This document shows positions 1-8,037 of a stretch of DNA of 64,000 bases, piece by piece (position 1 is the first letter of the stretch; every line of letters starts with the position of its first letter). This DNA comes from Perlucidibaca wandonensis (lineage in GTDB: Bacteria; Pseudomonadota; Gammaproteobacteria; Pseudomonadales; Moraxellaceae), in contig NZ_JBHTIT010000001.1 of NCBI RefSeq assembly GCF_042677145.1, positions 1,550,001-1,614,000 on the forward strand. The letters are read 5' to 3'. Below the pieces are notes generated by a model. That model was not told the DNA's origin. It was given only the letters and a program-made list of their open reading frames with translations, and did not search any database. Both the position numbers and the translations under genes were made by a program.

Positions 1-544
1 TGAAAGCGAAATGGAACTCTCTGCTTATGATGCGCATGTGCTCACTGCCAGCCGGGACTTAGCCGACTTTTTCGAAGCCACAGTAACTACAGCCGGCGGC
101 GTAACAGCGGCAAAACCAGCCGCGAACTGGGTCACCGGCGAGCTATTGGCCGCATTAAATAAAGCTGAGCTAGACATTGCGCAATCACCGATCAGTCCTG
201 CCCAGCTCGGCGGCCTGCTGCTGCGCATCAGCGACAACACTATTTCCGGCAAAATTGCTAAGCAGGTATTTGCTTCGCTGTTTGCTGGCGATGGCACGAG
301 TGCCGACGAGATCATCGAACGCGATGGCCTCAAGCAAGAAACCGACACTGGCGCTATCGAAGCCTTAATCGCGCAAATCATTGCCGACAATGCTGCACAA
401 GTTGAGCAATACCGCGCCAGCGACGAAAACAAACAGGCCAAGCTTTTTGGCTTCTTCGTCGGCCAAGCCATGAAAGCATCACGTGGCAAAGCCAATCCAG
501 CCGTGCTCAATGAGCTGCTCAAACGCAAGTTACACGAAGCATGA
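1..544 (+). CDS. gatB: Asp/Glu-tRNA amidotransferase subunit B, C-terminal part (truncated by window edge)
   Basis: The reading frame is already open at base 2 and ends with TGA at 542-544, so the 5' part of the gene lies outside the window. The visible 180 or so residues match the C-terminal GatB/YqeY region: the stretch YDAHVLTASRDLADFFE, then a helical domain with ISGKIAKQVF and, at the end, KLFGFFVGQAMKASRGKANP followed by a short basic tail. In the family, GatB is the subunit of the GatCAB complex that activates Glu or Asp mischarged on tRNA-Gln or tRNA-Asn and then transamidates it; the YqeY-like tail contacts the tRNA. The stop codon overlaps the start of the next gene (ATGA). Identification rests on the C-terminal domain only, but the match is strong. 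Confidence 0.93.
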   Translation, partial: ESEMELSAYDAHVLTASRDLADFFEATVTTAGGVTAAKPAANWVTGELLAALNKAELDIAQSPISPAQLGGLLLRISDNTISGKIAKQVFASLFAGDGTSADEIIERDGLKQETDTGAIEALIAQIIADNAAQVEQYRASDENKQAKLFGFFVGQAMKASRGKANPAVLNELLKRKLHEA

Positions 545-1323
545 CGACACCCTGGTTTCACGTTGAACAAGGCCAAGGAAGGCCACTACTATTGCTTCAC
601 GGCATTGGCATGAGTCATGCCGCGTGGCAGCCCGTTATGTCTTTGCTTGCACGTGAGCGCCGCGTCATTGCTGTGGATATTGCAGGCTTTGGTCAAACGC
701 CAGCGCTAGTTGGCCCTGTCACTGAGGACGCATTGGTCGATGGCCTCAAGCAAACTTTGCTTAGCCTAGGCATCGATGAACCAGTGGATATTGCCGGCAA
801 CTCCATGGGCGGTTGGCTCGCGCTAGCGGCAGCAACTCATGGTCTAGCGCGAAGTGTGGTGGCTATCTCACCAGCAGGTCTAGCTAGCTCGGACAATACC
901 CCTCGGCATATTCGTCCCATATTTGATTCTGCTCGCATGATGGCTAAGCGCTTTCCACGCGTATCTGAGCGCTTGGTTAAAATTGCCCCTGTGCGTAGTG
1001 CATTTCTAGCCATCCCTATGTCGATTCGTGGCTATAAAATCCCAGCAGATGCAGCTATCCGCTCGTTACAAGATTTTGCCCATGCGCCAGGCTTTGATGC
1101 CACATACGATGCTATCGACTTGGTTCATGGCATTAATGAGCTAACCATTCCGATCACAGTAGCCTTTGGCCGCTTAGATCTTTTGCTCACTAGAGCACTC
1201 CAGCGGCGCGAAGCCTTGCCCGCTCATGCAACTTGGCTCAAGCCATGGAGCTGGGGCCATGTCCCTATGTGGGATGACCCCGAAGGGGTAGCTAGGTTAA
1301 TTTTGACCGGCAATAAAAGCTAA
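541..1323 (+). CDS. alpha/beta-fold hydrolase
   Basis: A 260-residue protein with the alpha/beta hydrolase pattern: HGIG oxyanion segment near residue 20, nucleophile elbow GNSMGG with Ser88, a probable acid Asp213 in FGRLDLLL, and His240 in WGHVPMWD. It has no signal peptide, so it is probably cytoplasmic. Length and motif order fit the esterase/lactonase branch (MhpC/BioH-like), but the substrate cannot be read from the sequence. Its ATG overlaps the gatB stop by four bases (ATGA), so it is probably translated together with gatB. It ends just before a strong bidirectional terminator. It is unlikely to be a second BioH, because a gene with the expected BioH context lies at 32746-33555. Confidence 0.85.
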   Translation: MTTPWFHVEQGQGRPLLLLHGIGMSHAAWQPVMSLLARERRVIAVDIAGFGQTPALVGPVTEDALVDGLKQTLLSLGIDEPVDIAGNSMGGWLALAAATHGLARSVVAISPAGLASSDNTPRHIRPIFDSARMMAKRFPRVSERLVKIAPVRSAFLAIPMSIRGYKIPADAAIRSLQDFAHAPGFDATYDAIDLVHGINELTIPITVAFGRLDLLLTRALQRREALPAHATWLKPWSWGHVPMWDDPEGVARLILTGNKS

Positions 1324-1330
1324 GCACAAC

Positions 1331-1356
1331 AAAAAGCCCGCATTAGCGGGCTTTTT
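1331..1356. terminator. bidirectional rho-independent terminator
   Basis: A perfect 11-bp stem (AAAAAGCCCGC at 1331-1341 and its complement at 1346-1356) with the four-base loop ATTA. It is GC-rich at the tip with an A tract before and a T tract after, so it can stop transcripts from both sides. It sits between the convergent hydrolase gene (stop at 1323) and symporter gene (stop at 1377). Confidence 0.9.
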
Positions 1357-1376
1357 GCTATCTAGGGATACCCAAA

Positions 1377-3158
1377 TTAATGAGCAACAGCCGAAGTTGC
1401 ACCGCGTGGAATCCGTACACTTTCCACCAAGTCTTGGATTTCCTGTGATGGGGCCGGTGTCATGCTCGACACGGCATAAGCCACAGCGAAGTTGATCAGC
1501 GCACCAATGACACCGAAGCCCGATGGTGAAACACCAAAGAACCAACCATCCAAGGTGTCTGGGTACATATTGGTGCCTGACATAAAGAACCAGCCTTTAA
1601 ATAAGAAGATGTAGATCACCGTACTTAGTAGGCCTGCCAACATGCCGGCAATCGCACCCTCTTTATTCATGCGCTTACTGAAAATACCCATCATCAGCAC
1701 AGGAAATAGAGAGGCCGCAGCTAAGCCGAAGGCCAATGCCACCACCTCCGCAGCAAAGCCGGGCGGATTAAGCCCCAAGTAGCCGGCCACAATGATGGCA
1801 CCGACCATACTGATTCGACTGGCACGCAACTCGCTCTTATCGCTGATTTTCGGCATAAACACGCCCTTCAACAAATCATGCGAAATGGCTGAAGAGATCG
1901 CCAACAATAAACCTGCCGCTGTCGATAACGCCGCCGCCAAACCACCCGCTGCAACTAACGCAATTACCCAGTTCGGTAGCTTCGCAATCTCTGGATTAGC
2001 CAGCACCATGATGTCTTTATCGATAGTGATTTCATTGCCCTTCCAACCTGCGGCTTCTGCTTTAGCGGCAAACTCAGGGTTCTTGTCGTTGTAATACTGC
2101 ACACGACCATCGCCATTTTTGTCTTCAAAGCTCAGCAAACCGGTTTTTTCCCACGATCTCATCCAATCTGGGCGATCTTCCAACACCATATTGCCAGTTG
2201 GACTACCCACTTCACCGGGCTGGATGGTTTTCGCCAAGTTGTAGATTGCCATCGCGCCAACTGCTGGTGCTGTGGTGTAGAGAATGGCGATAAACACTAA
2301 GGCCCAACCCGCTGAGCGGCGTGCATCGCGCACTTTCGGTACGGTGAAAAAGCGCACAATTACGTGAGGCAGACCGGCAGTACCGATCATCAGTGACATG
2401 GTAAGCAGAAAGACGTTAAGTGTGGTCGCCGAACCCATGCCGGTGTATTGCGCAAACCCAAGGTCTTGAACAATATTATCAACGGCCTGTAGCAAGAACA
2501 CATTGTCGCTGCCTTGCAAGGTAGCGCCTAAACCAATCTGCGGAATAGCCCAACCGGTTAATTGCAGAGAGATGAATATGGCAGGAACGGTGTAGGCAAA
2601 AATCAGCACGACGTATTGCGCGATTTGCGTATAGGTAATGCCTTTCATGCCGCCTAATACGGAATAGCTAAAGACCACGGCCATGCCGATATAGAGGCCG
2701 GTTTCAATGTCGACTTCGAGGAATCGCGAAAATGCGACACCAGCGCCGCGCATCTGACCGATTACATAGGTTAGTGAAATCACCAACAAGCACACCACCG
2801 CAACGATACGTGCCGTTTGCGAATAGAAGCGATCGCCAATGAAGGTAGGCACAGTGAATTTACCGAACTTGCGCAGGTATGGCGCGAGTAATAGGGCCAT
2901 CAACACATAACCGCCAGTCCAGCCCATCAGATAGGCCGAGCCGCTATAGCCCGAGAACGAGATGATGCCAGCCATCGAAATAAATGACGCGGCACTCATC
3001 CAGTCAGCGGCAGTTGCCATACCGTTTGCGATGGGGTGAATGCCGCCGCCGGCGACGTAATACTCGCTAGTTGAGCCGGCGCGTGCCCACAGCGCAATAC
3101 CGAAATAGAGCGCGAAAGAGGAGCCGACAGCGAGATAAATCCAAGTTTGAGTATCCAT
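1377..3158 (-). CDS. sodium:solute symporter, large subunit (SSS family, DUF4212-associated type)
   Basis: A 593-residue integral membrane protein with about 13 hydrophobic segments and SSS-family landmarks: the N-terminal YYVAGGGIHPIANGMATAADWMSAASF region and the GGLAAALSTAAGLLLAISSAISHDL stretch typical of ActP-like acetate/monocarboxylate symporters. A hydrophilic loop of about 80 residues around position 330-410 (rich in D, E, K and G) is longer than in ActP and typical of the subfamily paired with a small DUF4212 protein. The start follows GGAG with good spacing (AATCGGAGCTAATAAATG on the minus strand). The small subunit gene lies 13 bases upstream on the same strand. The likely substrate class is short organic acids, but this is an inference from the family. 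Confidence 0.9.
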   Translation of the reverse strand: MDTQTWIYLAVGSSFALYFGIALWARAGSTSEYYVAGGGIHPIANGMATAADWMSAASFISMAGIISFSGYSGSAYLMGWTGGYVLMALLLAPYLRKFGKFTVPTFIGDRFYSQTARIVAVVCLLVISLTYVIGQMRGAGVAFSRFLEVDIETGLYIGMAVVFSYSVLGGMKGITYTQIAQYVVLIFAYTVPAIFISLQLTGWAIPQIGLGATLQGSDNVFLLQAVDNIVQDLGFAQYTGMGSATTLNVFLLTMSLMIGTAGLPHVIVRFFTVPKVRDARRSAGWALVFIAILYTTAPAVGAMAIYNLAKTIQPGEVGSPTGNMVLEDRPDWMRSWEKTGLLSFEDKNGDGRVQYYNDKNPEFAAKAEAAGWKGNEITIDKDIMVLANPEIAKLPNWVIALVAAGGLAAALSTAAGLLLAISSAISHDLLKGVFMPKISDKSELRASRISMVGAIIVAGYLGLNPPGFAAEVVALAFGLAAASLFPVLMMGIFSKRMNKEGAIAGMLAGLLSTVIYIFLFKGWFFMSGTNMYPDTLDGWFFGVSPSGFGVIGALINFAVAYAVSSMTPAPSQEIQDLVESVRIPRGATSAVAH

Positions 3159-3171
3159 TTATTAGCTCCGA

Positions 3172-3438
3172 TTAATCTTCATGAACGTCAAATTTACGAT
3201 CAAGCGAATTCATCTTTGCTGCATAAACGAAAATCAAAATCACAAAAGTAAAAATAGAGCCTTGCTGGGCAAACCAGAAGCCTAATTTGAAACCGCCAAG
3301 ATGGATTTGATTGAGGGCATCAACAAACAGAATGCCAAAACCAAAGGACACGACAAACCACACCACAAGCAAACTAAGTAGGAGCCTTAGGTTGGCTTGC
3401 CAATAGGCTTTCGCCTGAGAGTTATTGGAACTCGCCAT
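3172..3438 (-). CDS. DUF4212 protein, small partner of sodium/solute symporter
   Basis: An 88-residue protein with two predicted membrane helices (LLLSLLVVWFVVSFGFGILFV and FWFAQQGSIFTFVILIFVYAAKM) separated by a short loop with the LNQI...GFKLGFWFAQQGSI pattern characteristic of DUF4212. A GGAG ribosome-binding site precedes the ATG. It directly precedes the large symporter gene on the same strand with a 13-base gap, the usual arrangement for this two-gene transporter. The small protein is thought to be an accessory subunit, with function inferred only from this constant pairing. Confidence 0.9.
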   Translation of the reverse strand: MASSNNSQAKAYWQANLRLLLSLLVVWFVVSFGFGILFVDALNQIHLGGFKLGFWFAQQGSIFTFVILIFVYAAKMNSLDRKFDVHED

Positions 3439-3490
3439 TTGTTTTTCTCCGATACGAAGGCAAAATGCCTGATATCGACTCTAACGATCT

Positions 3491-3512
3491 GTCCTGATTC
3501 GGGAATCAGGAC
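3491..3512. terminator. perfect 10-bp inverted repeat, possible rhlB terminator
   Basis: GTCCTGATTC at 3491-3500 pairs perfectly with GAATCAGGAC at 3503-3512. It lies in the 108-base gap between the rhlB stop and the DUF4212 start, both on the minus strand. No T tract follows on the minus strand, so it may be a weak terminator, an mRNA-stabilising hairpin or an operator of the symporter operon rather than a classic terminator. Confidence 0.5.
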
Positions 3513-3546
3513 TTTGGTCGTAAGAAAACAAATGGTGGAGTCAGGT

Positions 3547-4905
3547 TTAGCGGCGGCGATTGCCTGTGTGAGATGAGCCACCGCCTGGGCGAGGCTTACG
3601 TGGTGCGGGTTGAGCGCCAGAGGCACCATGCACTACATTCACTTTTGGTATTTCAGCGAGTAGCTCAGCAGGTGGATACAGACACTCCAACTTTCGTCCA
3701 ATAGCGGCTTCAAGTTCGGGAATTAAGTGGCCATCATCTTCACAAGCAAAGCTGATGCTAGTGCCACTAGCGCCGGCACGACCGGTACGACCAATGCGGT
3801 GCACATAGTCATCGGGCTGCTCGGGCAAGGTGAAATTCACTACATGACTGACGCCATCGATATGAATGCCACGGCCTGCCACATCAGTAGCGACTAGCAC
3901 TTTGATTTTGCCTTCGCGGAAATTCTCTAGCGTTTTCACACGCTTTTCCTGCGGCACATCGCCAGAGAGCAAGGCGCAGGAAATATCATGCGCCTTCAAC
4001 ACATCCGTTAATCGGCGCGTTTGATCGCGGCGATTGGCGAAGACCATGACGCGATCCAAGGATTGTGTGGTGATGAGGTTGTAGAGCAGCGCTACTTTTT
4101 CATCGGCAGTGACGATATAGACCTTTTGCTCAATATTTGCGGTTGCGGCGGACTCAGGCTCTATCTCAATGGTGACTGGATAGAACGTCCATTGCGCCGC
4201 TAAATTAAGCACATCTTTCGTAAAAGTTGCCGAGAACATTAGCGTTTGGCGATGCGATTTCGGTGGTGTCAGGCGAACAATACGCTTCACATCAGGGATA
4301 AATCCCATGTCGAGCATACGATCAGCTTCATCAATTACGAGCAGTTCGACTTGGTCGAGGAATAGCTCCTGCTTATTAGCGAAATCGATGAGGCGTCCAG
4401 GTGTTGCCACCACGATATCCACGGGAGCGCTGCTCAATTGACGACGCTGCTTCTCGTAGTCCATGCCACCAACTAGTGTCACCACATTGAGATTGGCGTA
4501 CTTACCCAAATCTTCTGCGTCGCGAGCAATCTGCAATGCCAGCTCACGAGTTGGTGCTAATACCAAAGCTCGTGGCTCGCCTAAGCAACGCTCAGGACTA
4601 GGAGGGTTTTTCAGGAAATCGGCAATGACCGTCAGCAAAAATGCCGCGGTCTTACCAGTGCCGGTTTGTGCGCGGCCAATAGCATCGTGACCGGCCAATG
4701 TGAAGCGCAGAACACGGCCTTGAATTGGCGTGCACTGAGAGAAGCCAAGATCATCTACCGCGCGCAATATTTCATTGGGCAGCGCTAGATCACGAAATAA
4801 CACGGGCGCTGCGGGCTCAGCCTCAGGCGTTGCGTCGGAGGCTGAGTCCAGCGCTACCGTAGCAGCTGCCGCACTCGCCTGTTCTGCAGTTATGTCATTT
4901 GTCAT
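3547..4905 (-). CDS. rhlB: ATP-dependent RNA helicase RhlB (DEAD-box)
   Basis: A DEAD-box helicase of 452 residues with all core motifs in order: Q motif (FSQCTPIQ), motif I AQTGTGKT, Ia PTRELALQ, Ib TPGRL, motif II DEAD (LVIDEADRMLDMGF), motif III SAT (MFSATF), then motif V DVAGRGIH and VI HRIGRTGRAG. The C-terminal region ELEAAIGRKLECLYPP matches RhlB, which unwinds RNA for the degradosome and in cold-adapted RNA turnover. The N-terminus is low-complexity (rich in A, S, E) and the C-terminus is basic. I chose ATG at 4905; a TTG two codons earlier (4911) overlapping the upstream stop is also possible. Neither has a clear ribosome-binding site, which suggests coupling to the upstream cold-shock-domain gene. 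Confidence 0.93.
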   Translation of the reverse strand: MTNDITAEQASAAAATVALDSASDATPEAEPAAPVLFRDLALPNEILRAVDDLGFSQCTPIQGRVLRFTLAGHDAIGRAQTGTGKTAAFLLTVIADFLKNPPSPERCLGEPRALVLAPTRELALQIARDAEDLGKYANLNVVTLVGGMDYEKQRRQLSSAPVDIVVATPGRLIDFANKQELFLDQVELLVIDEADRMLDMGFIPDVKRIVRLTPPKSHRQTLMFSATFTKDVLNLAAQWTFYPVTIEIEPESAATANIEQKVYIVTADEKVALLYNLITTQSLDRVMVFANRRDQTRRLTDVLKAHDISCALLSGDVPQEKRVKTLENFREGKIKVLVATDVAGRGIHIDGVSHVVNFTLPEQPDDYVHRIGRTGRAGASGTSISFACEDDGHLIPELEAAIGRKLECLYPPAELLAEIPKVNVVHGASGAQPAPRKPRPGGGSSHTGNRRR

Positions 4906-4907
4906 GC

Positions 4908-5516
4908 TCAAATCATCTGCACATCATCAGCCTGCAAGCCCTTGTCACCGCGCTTAAGGTAGAAATCGACGCGCTGGCCTTCACGCAATGTGCGATGGCC
5001 TTCGCCACGAATCGCGCGGTAATGCACAAAAATATCTTCGCCCATGTCGCGGGTAATAAAGCCGAAGCCTTTATTGGCGTTAAACCACTTCACTTCACCT
5101 TGCTCGCGCGGGCCTTTCACACGAATGGTGCGGGCTGGCAAACTCAGTGCAAGTAAAATAAGGGCTGGCAAGGCAAACAAAATGATTGACGGCAATAAGC
5201 TCATCAGCGACGCACTGCCAGCAACCATGCTGAAAATAGCAACGGCAGCAGAGCCTGTGGCCATGATGCTTAATGAGAGACGAACGGTACGGCAGCGCTT
5301 TAAATTACGCGCACACCAGAAAAACAGAGGAGCCATACCAATATCGATGGTGCCCAATAGACGAACAGCAAATTCGGCATTCGCGGCAGGATCAACAAAG
5401 GCTAGCGGGAATAGTTTGAGCCAAAGACTTGGCAGGATAAGCATGAACAGGCCATTGAGGGCGAAACCCAGACCTAAAGCAGAATAAATCAATGCAACAG
5501 TTTGTTTGCTACGCAT
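4908..5516 (-). CDS. membrane protein with C-terminal cold-shock domain
   Basis: About 202 residues. The first 125 contain four predicted hydrophobic helices with no family I recognise. The last 65 are a complete cold-shock domain (GEVKWFNANKGFGFI...EDIFVHYRAIRGEGHRTL) with RNP1 KGFGFI near residue 150 and RNP2 IFVHY near 163, so the nucleic-acid-binding surface is intact. The better-known CspA/DUF1294 fusions have the opposite order, with the cold-shock domain first. The ATG at 5516 has GAGAG upstream; an earlier in-frame ATG at 5555 has no site. The stop codon touches the possible TTG start of rhlB, so both are probably one transcript. A membrane-tethered RNA chaperone next to an RNA helicase is my inference. 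Confidence 0.8.
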   Translation of the reverse strand: MRSKQTVALIYSALGLGFALNGLFMLILPSLWLKLFPLAFVDPAANAEFAVRLLGTIDIGMAPLFFWCARNLKRCRTVRLSLSIMATGSAAVAIFSMVAGSASLMSLLPSIILFALPALILLALSLPARTIRVKGPREQGEVKWFNANKGFGFITRDMGEDIFVHYRAIRGEGHRTLREGQRVDFYLKRGDKGLQADDVQMI

Positions 5517-5655
5517 AACGGGTACTCTCGACGCGGCTATCACCTGGTTGGGCATCGGGCCAACGAGATACCAATACCAAAGCCGAGCACGTCAGGAAAT
5601 AAAACCCGGCTCCCGATGCAGTAACTAAAGAAAATTTAAAATGGCGGGGAATGAT

Positions 5656-5698
5656 AAAAAAACCCGCACTAGATATGATTGCGGGCCCGAAGGCCCGC
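5656..5698 (-). terminator. terminator downstream of the csp gene
   Basis: On the minus strand, a GCGGGCC-TTCG-GGCCCGC hairpin (5681-5698) is followed by a second pairing of CCCGC with GCGGG (5663-5667), which ends directly in seven T residues (5656-5662). The two hairpins are mutually exclusive. The second one with the T tract is a standard intrinsic terminator for the cold-shock gene, 15 bases after its stop. Confidence 0.8.
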
Positions 5699-5712
5699 TC
5701 TCACAAACAGTA

Positions 5713-5925
5713 TCAGTCTAGCGGCAAAACGTCTTCGGCTTGGAAGCCTTTTTGACCTTTAACTACGCTGAATTCAACTTTTTGGCCATCACGTAATGAA
5801 CGGTGACCATCGCCACGGATAGCGCGGAAGTGAACAAACACGTCCTCACCAGCCTGACGTTGAATAAAACCAAAACCTTTGGCATCGTTGAACCATTTCA
5901 CGGTGCCTTCTTCACGTTGCGACAT
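5713..5925 (-). CDS. cold-shock protein, CspA family
   Basis: A 70-residue single cold-shock domain (MSQREEGTVKWFNDAKGFGFI) with RNP1 KGFGFI and RNP2 VFVHF, the normal size for CspA-type RNA/ssDNA chaperones. The ATG at 5925 is preceded by TTGAGG at good spacing; an upstream in-frame TTG at 5937 would place that site inside the coding region and is rejected. The segment EDVFVHFRAIRGDGHRSLRDGQKVEF is nearly the same as in the membrane/cold-shock fusion downstream, so the two domains are paralogous. It is followed by a strong terminator. Which Csp paralogue this is, and whether it is cold-induced, cannot be told from the sequence. Confidence 0.93.
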   Translation of the reverse strand: MSQREEGTVKWFNDAKGFGFIQRQAGEDVFVHFRAIRGDGHRSLRDGQKVEFSVVKGQKGFQAEDVLPLD

Positions 5926-6106
5926 AATCAACCTCAAATAACGCTGTATCGGATGGCCGTGGTGCTGCCATCAAACCTTGGCGCATATGGGTAAACAAAG
6001 CGTTACGAGGTGATGATGCCCACGGGCTAACTGATTAGACACGGATTGCACCCACATAGCAACAAGCAAGTATGATTTCTTTTGTCAGGATGGTGCTTTA
6101 TCGGCA

Positions 6107-7009
6107 TTAAGCCACTGCCACGCTGATCATTCTGTCTAAAAGCAGGCCGCCAAATACACCCAACAAATAGACAATCGAGAATCCGAATGTCTTCATCGCC
6201 TGCCCTTCTTTGTCGTGATAACGCAGGCGCCAGGCCTCTCGCATAAAGCCAAGCCCGAAGACAATGGCCATCACTAGATACACCGGCCCCATCATGCCGA
6301 TCAAATAAGGCAGCAAGCTCACCAATAATAAAAGAATGGTGTAATACCAAACTAGCGACTTAGTCAGCTCGATGCCGTGCGTCACTGGCAGCATGGGAAT
6401 GCCCGCATTGGCATATTCGTCGCGACGATGAATAGCCAACGCCCAAAAATGTGGCGGCGTCCAAACAAATATCAATAACACTAATAGCCATGCCTCAGCC
6501 GACATCTGCCCCGTGACTGCGGCCCAACCTAGCAACGGAGGCAGTGCGCCTGACAAGCCACCAATGACAATATTTTGCGGCGATGCGTGCTTTAGATAGC
6601 GCGTATATATACCGGCATAGCCAACCATGCCAAGCGCGGTTAGCCATGCGGTTAGCGGGTTTACCCAAACTGTTAGCAAAATCATCGATGCGGCAGCCAA
6701 AAATCCAGCCCAGGTCAAAGCCATCGTGGCAGTGACGCGCCCTTTCACTAAAGGGCGACTCTGGGTGCGCGCCATCATGGCGTCGTATTGCTGGTCAGCA
6801 AACTGGTTGATCACGGCAGCAGACGCCATGCCAGCCCAAAGACCAATAATCGCCGCTGTATATTGCCAAGCGCTCAACCACTCATGCGGCGCCAACACCA
6901 TGCCAACTACGGCTGTGACCATCAGCATGGCGACCACGCGAGGTTTGGTTAAGGCCCAAAAATCGCGCCAGCTAGGGCGCATTGCCATTTCGGCGATATG
7001 AGTTGTCAT
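6107..7009 (-). CDS. cyoE: protoheme IX farnesyltransferase (heme O synthase)
   Basis: A 300-residue membrane protein of the UbiA prenyltransferase superfamily with about nine helices. The N-terminal RDFWALTKPRVVAMLMVTAVVGM, the polyprenyl-diphosphate-binding motif NQFADQQYDAMMARTQSRPL and the second Asp-rich site RRDEYANAGIPMLP are characteristic of CyoE/CtaB. It farnesylates heme B to heme O, the substrate of CtaA. The ATG at 7009 has GGAGG six bases upstream and overlaps the ctaA stop (ATGA); the open frame extends 26 codons further upstream, but that part would lie inside ctaA. It is the last gene of the heme A/oxidase assembly block. Confidence 0.96.
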   Translation of the reverse strand: MTTHIAEMAMRPSWRDFWALTKPRVVAMLMVTAVVGMVLAPHEWLSAWQYTAAIIGLWAGMASAAVINQFADQQYDAMMARTQSRPLVKGRVTATMALTWAGFLAAASMILLTVWVNPLTAWLTALGMVGYAGIYTRYLKHASPQNIVIGGLSGALPPLLGWAAVTGQMSAEAWLLVLLIFVWTPPHFWALAIHRRDEYANAGIPMLPVTHGIELTKSLVWYYTILLLLVSLLPYLIGMMGPVYLVMAIVFGLGFMREAWRLRYHDKEGQAMKTFGFSIVYLLGVFGGLLLDRMISVAVA

Positions 7010-8037
7010 GAGTAGCCTCCTAATCGTTTTTCGCGGTGAATGGCATAGGCTAATGCCACCAATAATTGCAGCAATATTGCCGCCCAAACGTTATGCGCAA
7101 CTGCATTCCAGAGTGGCAGCCCAGCAACCACATTGACTATGCCTAAGCTAATTTGCACAAAGAGCCCAGCCCCAAGCAGCAGCGCAAAAAAGCGGTAGCG
7201 CGTGGCATGGGTGCGACGTATGAGCAAGACTATCAGGCCAATGAATAGCGCCGTAATAGCGATAGCACCGATCCGATGAGTCGCATGAATGGTGATTTTT
7301 TCGGCAGGGCCCAAGTGTGGCGCAAACTCATACGACTGATCATCATTATGAAACAGCTTAAAAGCCTCGGCTGGCGACCAAGCCTGCTGCCAACCCGTCT
7401 GGCAGATGGGCAGTTTGGTACAAACGGTGGCGGCATAATTTGACGCCGTCCATCCGCCTAATGCTATTTGGCAGACTAGCAATGCAATGGCTATGCCCAC
7501 CCATGAACCAAGTCGCGATGCACCTCGATCGCCTGTGGGAGGAAAGGCGCCACGCACTCGCAACAGCAGCCAAAATAAGCCCGTCAATGTTGAAAAACCC
7601 AAGAGCAAATGCGCTGTGACTACAGGCGGATAAAGCTTTTCTGTGACGGTCAACGCGCCAAAAGCACCTTGCACGCAAACCAAAACTAATAGCGCTAGAG
7701 CATGCCGCCAGGGCATCGCGTCCTCTTCCCGACGACGCCAGCAATATGCCGCCAGCAACAAAATAACGAGGCCAATGCTGCTAGCAAAATACCGGTGAAT
7801 AGTTTCCGGCCATGCCTTTGCCGGCTCCACCACGCTGCCCGGATAAAGCGCCTCAGCTCGCGCCAAGCTTTCCGGTGTTGATGGCACCGTTAAATGGCCG
7901 TAGCACGTTGGCCAATCGGGGCAGCCCAATCCAGCATCACGCAGACGAGTCCATGCCCCAAGCATAATGACGATAAGCGTAAGCACCACGGCAAATTGAA
8001 CGCCGCGATATAGTCGTGGGTAGCGGGCCTTAACCAA
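7006..8037 (-). CDS. ctaA: heme A synthase, COX15/CtaA family
   Basis: A 343-residue protein with eight predicted helices. It has the first-helix signature GAWTRLRDAGLGCPDWPTCYG, the paired heme-ligand histidine regions (ETIHRYFAS, VTAHLLLGF, IHATHRIGA and AVAHNVWAA) and a conserved ASNYAATVCTKLPICQ loop with two cysteines. It oxidises the C8 methyl of heme O to the formyl group of heme A. The start is TTG at 8037, overlapping the upstream stop by a few bases; the first helix begins near residue 13, as usual. It is part of the operon running surf1, SCO-like gene, ctaA, cyoE. Confidence 0.95.
   Translation of the reverse strand: MVKARYPRLYRGVQFAVVLTLIVIMLGAWTRLRDAGLGCPDWPTCYGHLTVPSTPESLARAEALYPGSVVEPAKAWPETIHRYFASSIGLVILLLAAYCWRRREEDAMPWRHALALLVLVCVQGAFGALTVTEKLYPPVVTAHLLLGFSTLTGLFWLLLRVRGAFPPTGDRGASRLGSWVGIAIALLVCQIALGGWTASNYAATVCTKLPICQTGWQQAWSPAEAFKLFHNDDQSYEFAPHLGPAEKITIHATHRIGAIAITALFIGLIVLLIRRTHATRYRFFALLLGAGLFVQISLGIVNVVAGLPLWNAVAHNVWAAILLQLLVALAYAIHREKRLGGYS

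Noticed and set aside
25..576. 183-residue open frame on the minus strand opposite gatB
   Set aside because: It has no recognisable domain and lies entirely opposite a clear gatB coding region; it is a shadow frame.
5938..6106. Long cold-shock mRNA leader or a small gene between cyoE and csp
   Set aside because: About 170 bases without a convincing cold-box, promoter or open frame; it could still be a leader but I cannot support it.
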